Assembly: GCA_027484425.1 (NCBI GenBank)
Contig: JAIXSZ010000064.1
Span: forward strand, 29,137 to 93,136
Origin: Sphingobacteriales bacterium
GTDB taxonomy: Bacteria; Bacteroidota; Bacteroidia; Chitinophagales; Chitinophagaceae
DNA: 64,000 nucleotides
Direction of reading: 5' to 3'
Shown: piece after piece, positions 19,901 to 28,882 of the stretch
How the letters are laid out: the number at the start of each line of letters is the position of its first letter
How positions within the stretch are numbered: position 1 is the first letter of the stretch
Translations under genes and position numbers: made by a program
Notes under the pieces: generated by a model
Databases searched by the model: none
What the model was told of the DNA's origin: nothing
Seen by the model: the letters and a program-made list of their open reading frames with translations, nothing else

Positions 19901-22900
19901 GTGGAGCAGGGTTAACTGTTACCAATATAAAGGTAGAACATCCGCCTGTAAGTGTATACCTTACAGTATCTATACCTATTCCTACTCCAGTTACTACACC
20001 AGTTGCAGGATCTACCGTAGCAGCAAAACCACCACTTGTCCATGTTCCACCAGGTACTGTGTTGCTTAATGTAACAGAACTTCCTTCACACAAATTTGTT
20101 ACACCTGAAGTTATACCAGGCAAAGGATGTACCGTAGCTACTATGAAAGAACGACAACCATCTGCAGTAGTGTAGGATATCAAGCTTGTACCAGCACCCA
20201 CACCGTACAATACACCACCACCTACGGTTACCGTAGCTACTGTAGGAGTGCTACTTGTCCACACACCACCAGTTGTAGTATTAGTAAGTGTAGTAGATAC
20301 ACCTGCACATACTGATGGAAAACCACCTATTGCATTAGGCAATGGATTGACTGTTACATCTATTGTTCTTGAACAACCAGTAGATAAAGTGTAACTGATT
20401 GTCACAATGCCAGATGTAATTCCAGTTACAACACCAGAACTGTTTATCGTTGCGATAGAAATATCATCACTGATCCAAGTACCACCAGAAGTTGCATTGG
20501 TCAGCGTTGTCGTATTACCTATACACACACTAGCTACACCAAGGATAGTAGCAGGCACCGGACTAATTGTAACAATAGTTGTTGAACGACATCCAGTAGA
20601 TAAGAAGTATGTAATCGTTGTAGTCCCTGTTGAAACACCAGTTACCAAACCTGTAGCTACATCTACACTTGCAATAACTGGGTTACCAGTAGCCCAGGTT
20701 CCAGTACCAGCCGTTAGATTAGTAAGTAAAGATGTAGAACCAAGACAAATGTTAGTATTACCCTCTATTGGCAATGGTAGTGGATTAACAGTCACAACGT
20801 TAGTTACAAAACATCCGGTTGGCGCAACATAACTTATAGTTGAAGTACCAGTAGAAATACCTAGTGTTAAACCAGTAGTTACACCAATTGTTGCAACCAA
20901 AGGATCTGTACTAGACCATGTACCACCAGGTGTAAGGCTACTCAAATTAGAAGTAGATCCTTGACAAATAGTCAAAGAACCTGCTATAGCTGAAGGTCTT
21001 GGCAACACTGTAACCAGTCTTGTTACAAAGCAACCAGTGCTTACTTGATAAGAAATGATAGATGTACCAGCAGACATACCTGCAACGACACCATTGGTAC
21101 CTACTAATGCAACAACATTATTACTACTACTCCATGTACCACCTACTGTAGTAGTACTAAACACTGTAGTGCCATCAACACATACAGAAGCAGTTCCTGT
21201 AATAGGTGCTGGTAAAGGTGTTACAGTTACAATTTTAGTTGTCTGGCAACCTGTAGCAAATCTGTAAGTTAATATGGCTGTACCTGCAGCAACAGCTGAA
21301 AGTACACCAGTAGCTGAATTAATAGTAGCTACAGCAGTACTACTACTCAACCATGTACCACCTACTGTAGAGTTTGTATAAGTAGCTGTAGATCCTGCAC
21401 ACAATGCATCAGAACCTGCTATCACTGCTGGCAACGGATGAACTGTAAGTACACGTGTAGTAAAACATCCAGTGCTAGTAAGTGTATAGCTAATTGTAGT
21501 AGTACCAGCTGCTACTCCTTGAGCTACTCCCGAACCAGATCCGATCGTTGCAATACTAACACTACTACTACTCCAAGTACCTCCAGCAGTTGCATTGGTC
21601 AACACTGTATTAGCATCAGCACAAATTGCAGCTGTTCCAGCGATTGGGGTAGGAGAAGGAGAAACTATAAATGGTATTATTGATCTACAACCAGTAGAGA
21701 GCGTATATGTGATATTAGCTAAACCAGCAGTAACACCAGTTACTATACCAGTAGCCGCACCAACTGTTGCTACACCTAAACTACTGCTTGTCCATAAGCC
21801 ACCTGCAGAAACACCTGTAAGAGTGGATGATGCACCGATACATGATGTAGCAACACCTGTAATTGTTGGCAATGGATTGACAGTTACTACAGTAGATGCA
21901 CTACATCCAGTACTTAATGTATAGCTAATAGTAGAAGTACCAGCGACTATACCGCCAACTACACCAGTAGCTGAAACCGATGCTACGGAACCATCGCTAC
22001 TTGTCCACACACCAAAAGATGGAGTTGAAGTAAGGATAGTTGAAAGACCTTCGCATACCGTCGCAGTGCCTGACAAAGCAGCTGGCAAAGGTTGAACCGT
22101 TACAACACGGGTAGACCTACAACCAGTAGTAAGTAAGGTGTAAGATATTGTCGCAGTTCCAGTTGCACCTCCAGTTACCACACCTGCTGCATCTATAGAT
22201 GCTATTGTTGGGTTAGAACTAGACCATACACCACCACCTGTAGCATTTGATAATGTTGTTGAGCCACCAGATGCACATAGTGCAGCTATTCCTGTTATTG
22301 CAGATGGTAAAGGATCTACTGTAACTAAAGTAGTTGCTATACATCCTGTGATCAATCTGTAAGAAATTAACACTGTTCCGCCTGCTACTCCTGTTACACT
22401 TCCAGAAGTGTTAACTGTAGCAATAAAATTATTGTCACTAGACCACGAACCTCCAGTGGTTAAACTTGTTAGTGAAGTGCTACTTCCCAAACATACAACA
22501 CCAACACCAGTGATAGGTGCAGGTACTGGATTTACTGTGACTTGTCTAGTGGCAACACATCCAGATACTGGTCCAGCATAGAGTATAGTACAAATACCAG
22601 CAGCATTACCTGTTACTGTTCCAGCAGCATCTACAGATGCAATAGAAGGATTACTACTAGTCCATATACCTCCCAACGAAGTTGAAGAAAGCGTTGTATT
22701 CGAACCTACACAAACTGTTGGTGTTCCTGTTATTGATGCTGGTAAAGCATTTACAGTAAGTACACCCGTTACAAAACAACTGTTTGACAATTTGTATGTT
22801 ACTACAGCAGTACCAGCACTGATACCTGTAGCAATACCTGTAATATTATTGATTGTAGCTACAGAAGGTAAGCTGGATGCCCATGTACCTCCTGCAGATG

Positions 22901-25900
22901 AATTGGTTAATGTTGTGTTACCACCCACACATACTTCCATCACACCAGTTATTACAGCTGGGATCGGATTAACTGTCACACTTCTTGTGCGATAACAGCC
23001 ACTCGATATTGTATAAGTAATTGTGGTGGTACCAGCTATTATACCAGAAACAAAACCTGTAGTGCTGGTAACAGTAGCTACTGTAGGGTCACTACTTGTC
23101 CATGTACCTCCTGCAGTCGTGTTGGTGAATGTAGTAGATGTTCCTTCGCATATAACATTAACACCAGATATTGCAGAAGCAGGAAGTGCATTATTTGTTA
23201 CTACAACTGTAGATAAACAACCACTAGATAAAGTATAAGTAATTCTTGAAGTACCCGCATTAATGCCACCCGTTACCACACCCGTTGCTGCATTAATAGT
23301 AGCTATAGATGTTGATGTTGAACTCCAAGTTCCACCAAGCACAGTATTTGTTAATGTACCAGTGCTACCAGTGCAGTAACTCAATGGACCAAGTATAGTA
23401 TCTGGCAATGGATTAACTGTTACAGTAATGGTACGATAACAGCTAGTAGGCAATGTATAAGTGATGTTAGCTGTACCTGCAGTTACACCGGTAACTACTC
23501 TTGCTGGCGATATTGTGGCAATTGTTACATCGCTGCTTGTCCATGTTCCACCTGTAGGTGTTGATGACAACGTTACATTCGAACCTACACAAACACTTGG
23601 GGTACCAGTTAACGCAGTAGGTAACGAATTTACCGTTACAACTACTACTCTCGCACAACCAGTTGGCAAAGTATAAGATACTGTAGTAGTACCAGTTATC
23701 ATTCCTGTTACTATTCCTCCTGCATCTATTGTTGCAACTGCTGGATTTGCACTACTCCAAGAACCGCCCGGAGTAACATTGCTAAGCGTAGTTGTAAAAC
23801 CAATACATACAGAGGCTACACCTGTTATAGGATTTGGCAACGGATTTACTGTAACTACTGTTGAGTTAAAACATCCACCCGCACCGCCTACAGTGTAGGT
23901 AATATTAACCGTTCCTTGACTAACACCTGTCACTACTCCAGATACTGAAGCTACAGTAGCTATGGTATTATCACTACTTGTCCATGCACCAGCACCTGGT
24001 GTACTTGTTAAACTAGTAGCTGATCCTTCACACACAACTAATGTACCTGCTATTGCAGATGGAACAGGATTTACTGAAACTATAACTGATCTAACACACG
24101 TAGTTAAAGGATTAGTGTAACTAATTGTTGCAGTACCTATAGCTACTCCAGTAACAGTACCAACTGCATCAACTGTCGCCACAAGTGCGTCGCTTGATGA
24201 CCATACACCACCTGCATCAGGATTAGACAGCGAGGTTGTACCACCCACACATGCTATTGGTGTGCCAGCTATTGCTGATGGCAATGCATTTACTGTAATT
24301 ACAACTGTAGATGCACAGCCTGTTGAAAGTCTGTAAGAAATAGTACTATTACCTGCTGTTAAACCAGTAACAATACCTGTAGTTGAACCAACGGTAGCGA
24401 CACTTGTTGTAGAACTTATCCAAGTACCTCCTGGGGTAGCATTAGTAAGTGCTACTGTTGAACCTGTACATGCTAATAATGAACCACTTATTGCCGTTGG
24501 CAAAGGATTAACTGTCACAGTACGAACTCGGAAACAGCCAGAGCCCAAAGTGTAAGATATATTCGCAGTACCTGCACTTACTCCTGTTACTATACCCACA
24601 GCATCTACGCTAGCTATCGTAGCGTCGCTACTGCTCCATGCACCACCCACTGAAAGTGTGTTTAGTACGGTTGTTCCAGATACACATACTACTGCAGTAC
24701 CAGTTATAGTAGCTGGCAGTCCGAAAACTGTAATAGGTAATAATGTTCTGCATGAGCTAGGAAGTATGTAACTAATAGTTACATTGCCTGGAGCTATAGG
24801 ATTCAAAATACCTGTAGTTCCTCCTATAGTTGCTACAGCAGCTGAACTTGTAGACCAAGTACCTCCAGCAGTAGCACTAGTAAGTGCAACAGGATTGCTG
24901 ACACAGGCTGAACCTGGACCAGCAATAGCAGCTGGAGTAACGTTTACTGTTACAGTACCAGTACGGAAACATCCAGTAGCCAATGTGTAGGTAACAGTTG
25001 TAGTTCCAGACGCTATACCTGATATAACACCAGTAGATGTAGTTACATCAGCTATAGCTGTGTTAGCAGAACTCCATGTTCCACCAGCAGTGATATTTGT
25101 TAATGTACCATTAGAACCTTCACACACACTTGTTGCTCCTGCTATCACAGCTGGCGAAGGACTAGTGGTAACTACTACCACACTGTTACATCCTGTACCT
25201 AGTGTATAAGTAATATTAGCAGTTCCTGCATTTACCGGCGTAAGTAAGCCAGTTATTGAATTGATAGTTGCATATACAGCATTGCTAGACGACCAAACTC
25301 CACCTGGAGTTGCATTGGTCATAGTTACAGTTGTACCTGTACATATTATACCTACTGCAGGTGTTGCAGCTGGTAATGGATTAACAGTAATATCTTTTGT
25401 ACGTACACAACCCAATGATGATGTATAAGTGATAGTAGTATTACCGTTTGCTACTCCTGCCACTACACCTGCTGTTGATACAGTAGCAATTGTAGCGTCA
25501 TTGCTCGACCATACACCACCAGCAGGTGATGATGTAAGTGTAATGTTAGATCCTATACACACTGACGATGCACCACCTATCACTGCAGGAAGTGAATTAA
25601 CAGTTAGAACAGATGTAGTAAAACATCCGGTAGGTATAGTGTAAGATATTGTTGCTGTACCATTGGTTACAGAAGTAGCCACACCTGTACTAGCGTCTAT
25701 CGTCGCTATTGCAGCACTTGAGCTAGTCCAGTTACCACCAGCCGTACCACTTGTTAGTGTTGTAGTTGTAGCTGGGCAGATAGATAGCGTTCCAGCTATT
25801 GCCAGTGGTCGTGGGTTCACTGTTACTACAGCGGTAGTAATACATGCACCTACTTTATAGGTAATGGTTGCAGTTCCAGCTGCTACCCCTGTTAACACAC

Positions 25901-28232
25901 CTGATGTAGTCACCACAGTGGCTATACCAGTATTGCTGCTACTCCATGTACCACCAGCATTAGGGTGAGAGAGTGTGGTAGCCGACGAAGCACAAACCGT
26001 GTAAGAACCTGTAATTGCAGGTAGGGCACCGCTTACTGCTACTGCTACCGAACGAATAGCACTAGTACAACCAGCTCCTGGATAGGTAACTGTTAAGCTG
26101 TATGCGCCAGAAGAAGCGGTAGTTGCTGGAGTAATAGTTACATTATTTACAACTGTAGTATTTGTGTAAGATGCTGGACCAGACCAGTTGTATGATATTA
26201 ATGCACCCACACCAGATACCGCACCTGACGTAAGTGTAAATGGTGTTCCCTCACATACTGCTGGCGTAGCAGTTCCTACACTTATCAGTGTCGGCAACGC
26301 CTTCACAACAAATGACACTGGAGAGGTAGGAGGAGTAGTAACACTGTTGACACCAGTAGCCACCAAACCAGCCGATGGGTTAGATGTTACTTTACCAGCT
26401 GTGTTTTGTGCTATTACATAATAAGATATGGTATTAGAAGCAGCAGTACCACTTAGTGTAGCTGCTGGCATTATGAATTCCCATGTACCACTAGTACCGG
26501 TACCTGCGGTCAATGTACCTGGCACCGAAAACCAAGCACCTGTACCCTTACGGAAATAGGCTCTTGGCACATTAGCACCTGTAGTTGGCACTCCCAAACT
26601 ATCAGCAATTGTTACACCACTCAATGTTATATCACCACCAGCACAGGTAGCAAACACAGGAGTGTAGGCTATGTCTATTGGTATTACTAATTCATGAGCA
26701 CCTGCTACAGTTACAGCGGCACCTCTAGCATTACCGTCTATATCGGTAGTGATGGCAGGTGTAGTAATAGGCGCACCTATTTGCATAGCAGCATTTGCAA
26801 TTACATTTTGTAAGTGAAGATCTGTAGAAGTTACAAAAACTGGGTTAGCAACTTTAGAATTAGTATTGCTACCAAAACCTGTTTGTATACCAGCTAATGT
26901 AGAATAGTTTGTACCACCTATCACACCTACGTTAGGTCCAGTTGAGAAGTAAACGTTATTGTTAATTGTAGTAAACACTGTATTAGCTACACCCTGTGCA
27001 TATATTGCATATCTCTGTGTGCTGCCTGATACAGTTTGATTAGCTAAAATGTTGTTACGAAGATTGATAGCATTAGCACCAAGTGTACCACCAACTCCTA
27101 TTGCTGCTGGAACGGCTACTATATTACCTGTGTGAGCAGTGACATTTACAGTGTTATTGTAAATATTATAACCATTACCCTGATCTATCATCATTCCATA
27201 AGCACATACTGCAAGTAAAGCAGCATTGCCTTGCGACTTAACATCAGCAATGAAGTTATTGTATATATTAACATTAGAACCAGTAAAGGCTCTGAGAGAC
27301 ATACCATATGCCCCCCCTCCTGTAGTCGATACAGAAAAGTTAGAAATGTTTACAATTTTGTTGTTAAATATGTTTCCTGAATAAGGACCATTTACCAACA
27401 ATCCGAAAACGTTAGGTGTTACACCTGCAATTCCGTTGTTTACGTTTGTTATCTCATTACCACTAATAGTAATATTTGTCATATTAGCAGTAAACATCCC
27501 ACTGAAAAGCGTATTGGTGATAGTGTTATTGGTAACCACAGTATTAGCATCGGTTATTGAACTATTACCTTGCGCGAAAATTCCGTGACCTACTAAGTTG
27601 ATAAAGTTATTTGTAAAAGTATTATTGGAATTTGCACCTTCTGCTGCTGTTGTAACTGTAGTCGTAAGTGCTCCTGCACCAGAAGCACTTAATATTCCAA
27701 CTGAAGTAGAAAATGTTGTTGTACCTAAAATGTTACAATTCCTAATAGTATTATTTGCTGCTGGAATTACAGAAGACGTGCTTCCCAATCTAACAACAGC
27801 GTAATAAGTACCTAACGCAGCATTTGTATTACTGATTGTTAGGTCTCTTGTGGTACCACCAACTGTATTAGAACCGTCTATTGTTACATTGTTTGCACCT
27901 CTTAAATACACCACTCCATTAGCAGCAATGTTTCCTGATATAGTTGGTGCTGTAGAAGCGGCTGGCTTTATTAAAACGGAGGTGTAAGAAGATGTTCCTC
28001 CACTCTGATTTAGCACTGCGGCAGCAGTCTCCGTTGTACTAGCCGTCACCGAAATATTAATTACCCCCTGATGGGTACCAGCGTTAATGGCATCAAAGGC
28101 TCCTTTCAAGGTGGTGTAGGTCGTGGGCCCAGGTGTTCCTGCTGAGGCTGTTACTGATATTTGCGCATAACCCGCAACTGTTAATAACATGCCTGTAAAC
28201 AGAAATAAAAATGCCAAATAGACTTTTCTCAT
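16914..28232 (-). CDS. Giant T9SS-exported surface protein with 38 Ig-like repeats
   Basis: A 3772-residue secreted protein (roughly 370 kDa). The ATG at 28232 is used; the only upstream in-frame start is a TTG, and the ATG opens a clean signal peptide ending Gly-Tyr-Ala-Gln. Residues about 90-515 have the Asn/Gly/Ile-rich periodicity of a right-handed parallel beta-helix, including Asn-Val-Thr-Ile-Asp-Gly-Ser. A beta-sandwich-like segment (about 520-640) and one divergent Ig-like unit follow. Residues 739-3517 are 38 head-to-tail BIG_2-type repeats. Residues 3518-3690 form a linker, and about 3690-3772 are a type A T9SS sorting domain (Leu-Tyr-Pro-Asn-Pro, closing Arg-Thr-Phe-Val-Lys). Charged residues are scarce in the array. 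The product is probably a cell-surface adhesin or matrix fibre; no enzyme domain is seen. A promoter and a leader hairpin lie upstream. Confidence 0.93.
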   Translation of the reverse strand: MRKVYLAFLFLFTGMLLTVAGYAQISVTASAGTPGPTTYTTLKGAFDAINAGTHQGVINISVTASTTETAAAVLNQSGGTSSYTSVLIKPAASTAPTISGNIAANGVVYLRGANNVTIDGSNTVGGTTRDLTISNTNAALGTYYAVVRLGSTSSVIPAANNTIRNCNILGTTTFSTSVGILSASGAGALTTTVTTAAEGANSNNTFTNNFINLVGHGIFAQGNSSITDANTVVTNNTITNTLFSGMFTANMTNITISGNEITNVNNGIAGVTPNVFGLLVNGPYSGNIFNNKIVNISNFSVSTTGGGAYGMSLRAFTGSNVNIYNNFIADVKSQGNAALLAVCAYGMMIDQGNGYNIYNNTVNVTAHTGNIVAVPAAIGVGGTLGANAINLRNNILANQTVSGSTQRYAIYAQGVANTVFTTINNNVYFSTGPNVGVIGGTNYSTLAGIQTGFGSNTNSKVANPVFVTSTDLHLQNVIANAAMQIGAPITTPAITTDIDGNARGAAVTVAGAHELVIPIDIAYTPVFATCAGGDITLSGVTIADSLGVPTTGANVPRAYFRKGTGAWFSVPGTLTAGTGTSGTWEFIMPAATLSGTAASNTISYYVIAQNTAGKVTSNPSAGLVATGVNSVTTPPTSPVSFVVKALPTLISVGTATPAVCEGTPFTLTSGAVSGVGALISYNWSGPASYTNTTVVNNVTITPATTASSGAYSLTVTYPGAGCTSAIRSVAVAVSGALPAITGSYTVCASSATTLSHPNAGGTWSSSNTGIATVVTTSGVLTGVAAGTATITYKVGACITTAVVTVNPRPLAIAGTLSICPATTTTLTSGTAGGNWTSSSAAIATIDASTGVATSVTNGTATISYTIPTGCFTTSVLTVNSLPAVIGGASSVCIGSNITLTSSPAGGVWSSNDATIATVSTAGVVAGVANGNTTITYTSSLGCVRTKDITVNPLPAATPAVGIICTGTTVTMTNATPGGVWSSSNAVYATINSITGLLTPVNAGTANITYTLGTGCNSVVVVTTSPSPAVIAGATSVCEGSNGTLTNITAGGTWSSANTAIADVTTSTGVISGIASGTTTVTYTLATGCFRTGTVTVNVTPAAIAGPGSACVSNPVALTSATAGGTWSTSSAAVATIGGTTGILNPIAPGNVTISYILPSSCRTLLPITVFGLPATITGTAVVCVSGTTVLNTLSVGGAWSSSDATIASVDAVGIVTGVSAGTANISYTLGSGCFRVRTVTVNPLPTAISGSLLACTGSTVALTNATPGGTWISSTTSVATVGSTTGIVTGLTAGNSTISYRLSTGCASTVVITVNALPSAIAGTPIACVGGTTSLSNPDAGGVWSSSDALVATVDAVGTVTGVAIGTATISYTNPLTTCVRSVIVSVNPVPSAIAGTLVVCEGSATSLTSTPGAGAWTSSDNTIATVASVSGVVTGVSQGTVNITYTVGGAGGCFNSTVVTVNPLPNPITGVASVCIGFTTTLSNVTPGGSWSSANPAVATIDAGGIVTGMITGTTTVSYTLPTGCARVVVVTVNSLPTALTGTPSVCVGSNVTLSSTPTGGTWTSSDVTIATISPARVVTGVTAGTANITYTLPTSCYRTITVTVNPLPDTILGPLSYCTGSTGTLTNTVLGGTWSSTSTSIATINAATGVVTGGINAGTSRITYTLSSGCLSTVVVTNNALPASAISGVNVICEGTSTTFTNTTAGGTWTSSDPTVATVTSTTGFVSGIIAGTTTITYTISSGCYRTRSVTVNPIPAVITGVMEVCVGGNTTLTNSSAGGTWASSLPSVATINNITGIATGISAGTAVVTYKLSNSCFVTGVLTVNALPASITGTPTVCVGSNTTLSSTSLGGIWTSSNPSIASVDAAGTVTGNAAGICTILYAGPVSGCVATRQVTVNPVPAPITGVGVVCLGSSTSLTSLTTGGSWSSDNNFIATVNTSGSVTGVAGGTVLISYRLITGCIATTLVTVDPLPSAITGIAALCASGGSTTLSNATGGGVWSSSNPTIASIDAAGVVTGGATGTATISYTLLTTGCRSTRVVTVQPLPAALSGTATVCEGLSTILTSTPSFGVWTSSDGSVASVSATGVVGGIVAGTSTISYTLSTGCSASTVVTVNPLPTITGVATSCIGASSTLTGVSAGGLWTSSSLGVATVGAATGIVTGVTAGLANITYTLSTGCRSIIPFIVSPSPTPIAGTAAICADANTVLTNATAGGTWSSSSVSIATIGSGSGVAQGVAAGTTTISYTLTSTGCFTTRVLTVHPLPAVIAGSDALCAGSTATYTNSTVGGTWLSSSTAVATINSATGVLSAVAAGTAILTYRFATGCQTTKIVTVTPLPAPITGTASVCVDGTTVFSTTTVGGTWSSSNNVVALVGTNGVVAGMSAGTSIISYQVSTGCFVTRLVTVLPRPSAIAGSLTICQGSTSNLSSLTPGGTWSSTDPLVATIGVTTGLTLGISTGTSTISYVAPTGCFVTNVVTVNPLPLPIEGNTNICLGSTSLLTNLTAGTGTWATGNPVIASVDVATGLVTGVSTGTTTITYFLSTGCRSTTIVTISPVPATILGVASVCIGNTTTLTNATSGGTWISDDISIATINSSGVVTGITSGIVTISYTLSTGCSRTIDVTVNPLPNAIGGFPSVCAGVSTTLTNTTTGGVWTSSTPTVATVTVGGGVLYGVGAGTSLISYTTADGCRSFIVATVHPLPGITSGVTNLCEGSSVTLSNTVPGGTWTSGGFAATVDPATGVVTGVGIGIDTVRYTLTGGCSTFILVTVNPAPPPITGDFEICLGQTTSLSNATTGGSWTSGTPSVATVGLGSGLVTSVSAGITNVTYSLGAGCRVFVPVQVNPAPSPITGPGQVCMGDSILLTNGISGGTWSSSNVSVAPVNAVTGVVYGVTNDTVTITYQLLGGCSTRFTITVNPTPPAITGLDSVCQGSTIDLDNSSVQPGIWTSSNPSVAPVSLVPGIVTGVSIGTAHISFTVLSTGCFNYTTVTVNPAPAAITGVTNVCVAAATLLSNATAGGTWTSSNTAVATVGFASGLVSGLSAGSTTITYLLPTGCFVTTVVVVNPLPNVIAGPDNVCVGSTGTLTNTVGFGSWSSSAPSIATVGAATGVVSGISDGTATITYTLIATGCYVTKQITVNPLPPTITGAQYMCLGSTSLVSNPIPGGSWSSSTPAVINVDAFGNVTALAVGTARITYTLGTACFTTRLLTVEPTLNAITGPSNVCELATIALSNDYSGGVWTTSNASTATVSASGVVTGVSAGVVNISYATPLAGCFATTSITVDAVPATIAGTDSVCIGSVTFLTNSVAGGVWSSSDITVATVDGLGNVTGVSANTVRISYVIGSGCSASIVVTVKPFADAGTITGIAEVCLGTDSTFTSTVAGGSWSSSDPTIASVTSSGIVAGVSIGSAVISYIVINDCSADTATYNVLVIPEPDAGVLSGVSGLCVGYTSTITSTISGGTWTSSNPSIASVSSTGVVTSLASGTAIISYAVTTTCGTDIATFTFTVYTTAPQPSITVHSDSVVCLKSMYVNFGATRDTLPGTTYTWTVTNADIYATASNGRNILVNFMNPGLAVIKLTTQITSTGCFAVDSFNVVVSTDSVRIPEVKYYASELICTDNTSDSYQWGYDDVNTLDSTIIRGANQQSYYLPSPDFANRRYWVIADFGGCFQKAYYNPPTNLPSVNTGDIDVTLYPNPADSRVNIHVTGLGMNDEVTVKLMDMLGKELEISTLVNGKGSINVANLSSGVYSVMFVNNGVRIANRTFVKN
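17682..26018 (-). repeat. Array of 38 BIG_2-type repeats of about 73 residues within the giant gene
   Basis: Each unit of about 219 bases encodes a domain opening with Ile-Thr/Ala-Gly, then Val-Cys-x-Gly-Ser, Gly-Gly-x-Trp-Ser-Ser, Ile-Ala-Thr-Val, Gly-x-Val-Thr-Gly-Val, Gly-Thr-x-x-Ile-Ser-Tyr-Thr, a Gly-Cys pair and Val-Thr-Val-Asn-Pro-Leu-Pro. I counted 38 by reading the protein. Every unit has two cysteines, about 50 residues apart. Neighbouring units differ at many positions, so the array is old rather than freshly amplified, and no frameshift or stop interrupts it. Confidence 0.92.
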
Positions 28233-28307
28233 AAACAGATAATTTTTTAATTTTTTGCTTTTCAAGGACTTAGTTTACAGTTTTACACTCTATAAATAAC
28301 TCGTATA

Positions 28308-28341
28308 CGCAAAAAACAAGCACAATGTGTTGCTTTTTGCG
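28308..28341 (-). promoter_or_regulatory. Stem-loop in the leader of the giant surface protein gene
   Basis: Between the predicted transcription start (near 28422) and the ATG at 28232 the minus strand folds into a long hairpin: outer arms CGCAAAAA and TTTTTGCG, an inner CAA/TTG and CAC/GTG, and a 3-base loop, with one mismatch and one bulged base. It could affect message stability or act as a leader control element. It is also near the end of a T-rich arm, so weak attenuation is possible. Confidence 0.4.
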
Positions 28342-28427
28342 GCTTATACTCAGTATTTTATCGTTTTTTACTTACGTTTTTCTATTCAAATCGGTTTTAA
28401 CAGTACTATAATTACACTCTTTGGTGG

Positions 28428-28457
28428 CAAATTTAACAAAATAAAATAACATTCAAA
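28428..28457 (-). promoter_or_regulatory. Predicted promoter of the giant surface protein gene
   Basis: On the minus strand TTTG (complement of 28454-28457) is followed after 18 bases by TAAATTTG (complement of 28428-28435), a good fit to the Bacteroidota -33/-7 pattern. The leader would be about 190 nucleotides long. Confidence 0.6.
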
Positions 28458-28832
28458 TCCTCCGCTTGATAAAAATAAAATTTATATACTTAACTGATAA
28501 ATATATTAGAAATTTAACACAGAACAGATTAAAACGAACATATTTTATGCTCCAAACCGCTTTATAAGCGTCAAAGATAAAACTTACTACTCCTTTTTTA
28601 CTATTGTATTCATTAACACAGCATTAATTAACACTTACTAAGCATCAAAAAACAAAAATCTTGGTTGAAATCTGAAACAAAGACTCTTTCCTTTAGTGTT
28701 TTTTATTAATTTATAGTCAAAAAACAAGTGATTCTAAGAAAATAACAAAACTCAATTTATTAGCACTATATATTCAAGCAGCTTACACAAATAGAAAAAA
28801 CACTATACAACATACAAACTGATTCACAAAAA
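28458..28832. other. AT-rich gene-free region upstream of the giant gene
   Basis: About 375 bases of very AT-rich sequence between the giant gene's promoter and the glmS terminator. I see no supported gene, RNA or repeat. It could hold upstream activator sites. Confidence 0.5.
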
Positions 28833-28855
28833 AACCGCAGTGATTAGCTGCGGTT
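28833..28855 (-). terminator. Intrinsic terminator of the glmS operon
   Basis: An 8-base GC-rich inverted repeat (AACCGCAG, 28833-28840, with 28848-28855) and 7-base loop. On the minus strand it is followed by seven T residues. It begins 27 bases downstream of the glmS stop. Confidence 0.88.
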
Positions 28856-28882
28856 CTTTAAAAAATATGAATTCATCCATTT

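Noticed and set aside
17682..26018. Possible CRISPR or satellite array because of regular spacing
   Set aside because: Units are about 219 bases, diverged, and in one reading frame with a clear protein consensus; there are no short identical repeats with unique spacers.
16914..28265. Many shorter reading frames on the plus strand inside the giant gene, with repeated Pro/Val-rich products
   Set aside because: They recur at repeat spacing and are antisense reflections of the Ig-like repeats. No independent start context or family similarity.
28233..28265. Extended start of the giant protein at 28265
   Set aside because: It would initiate at TTG and add a polar segment before a complete signal peptide that begins at an ATG.
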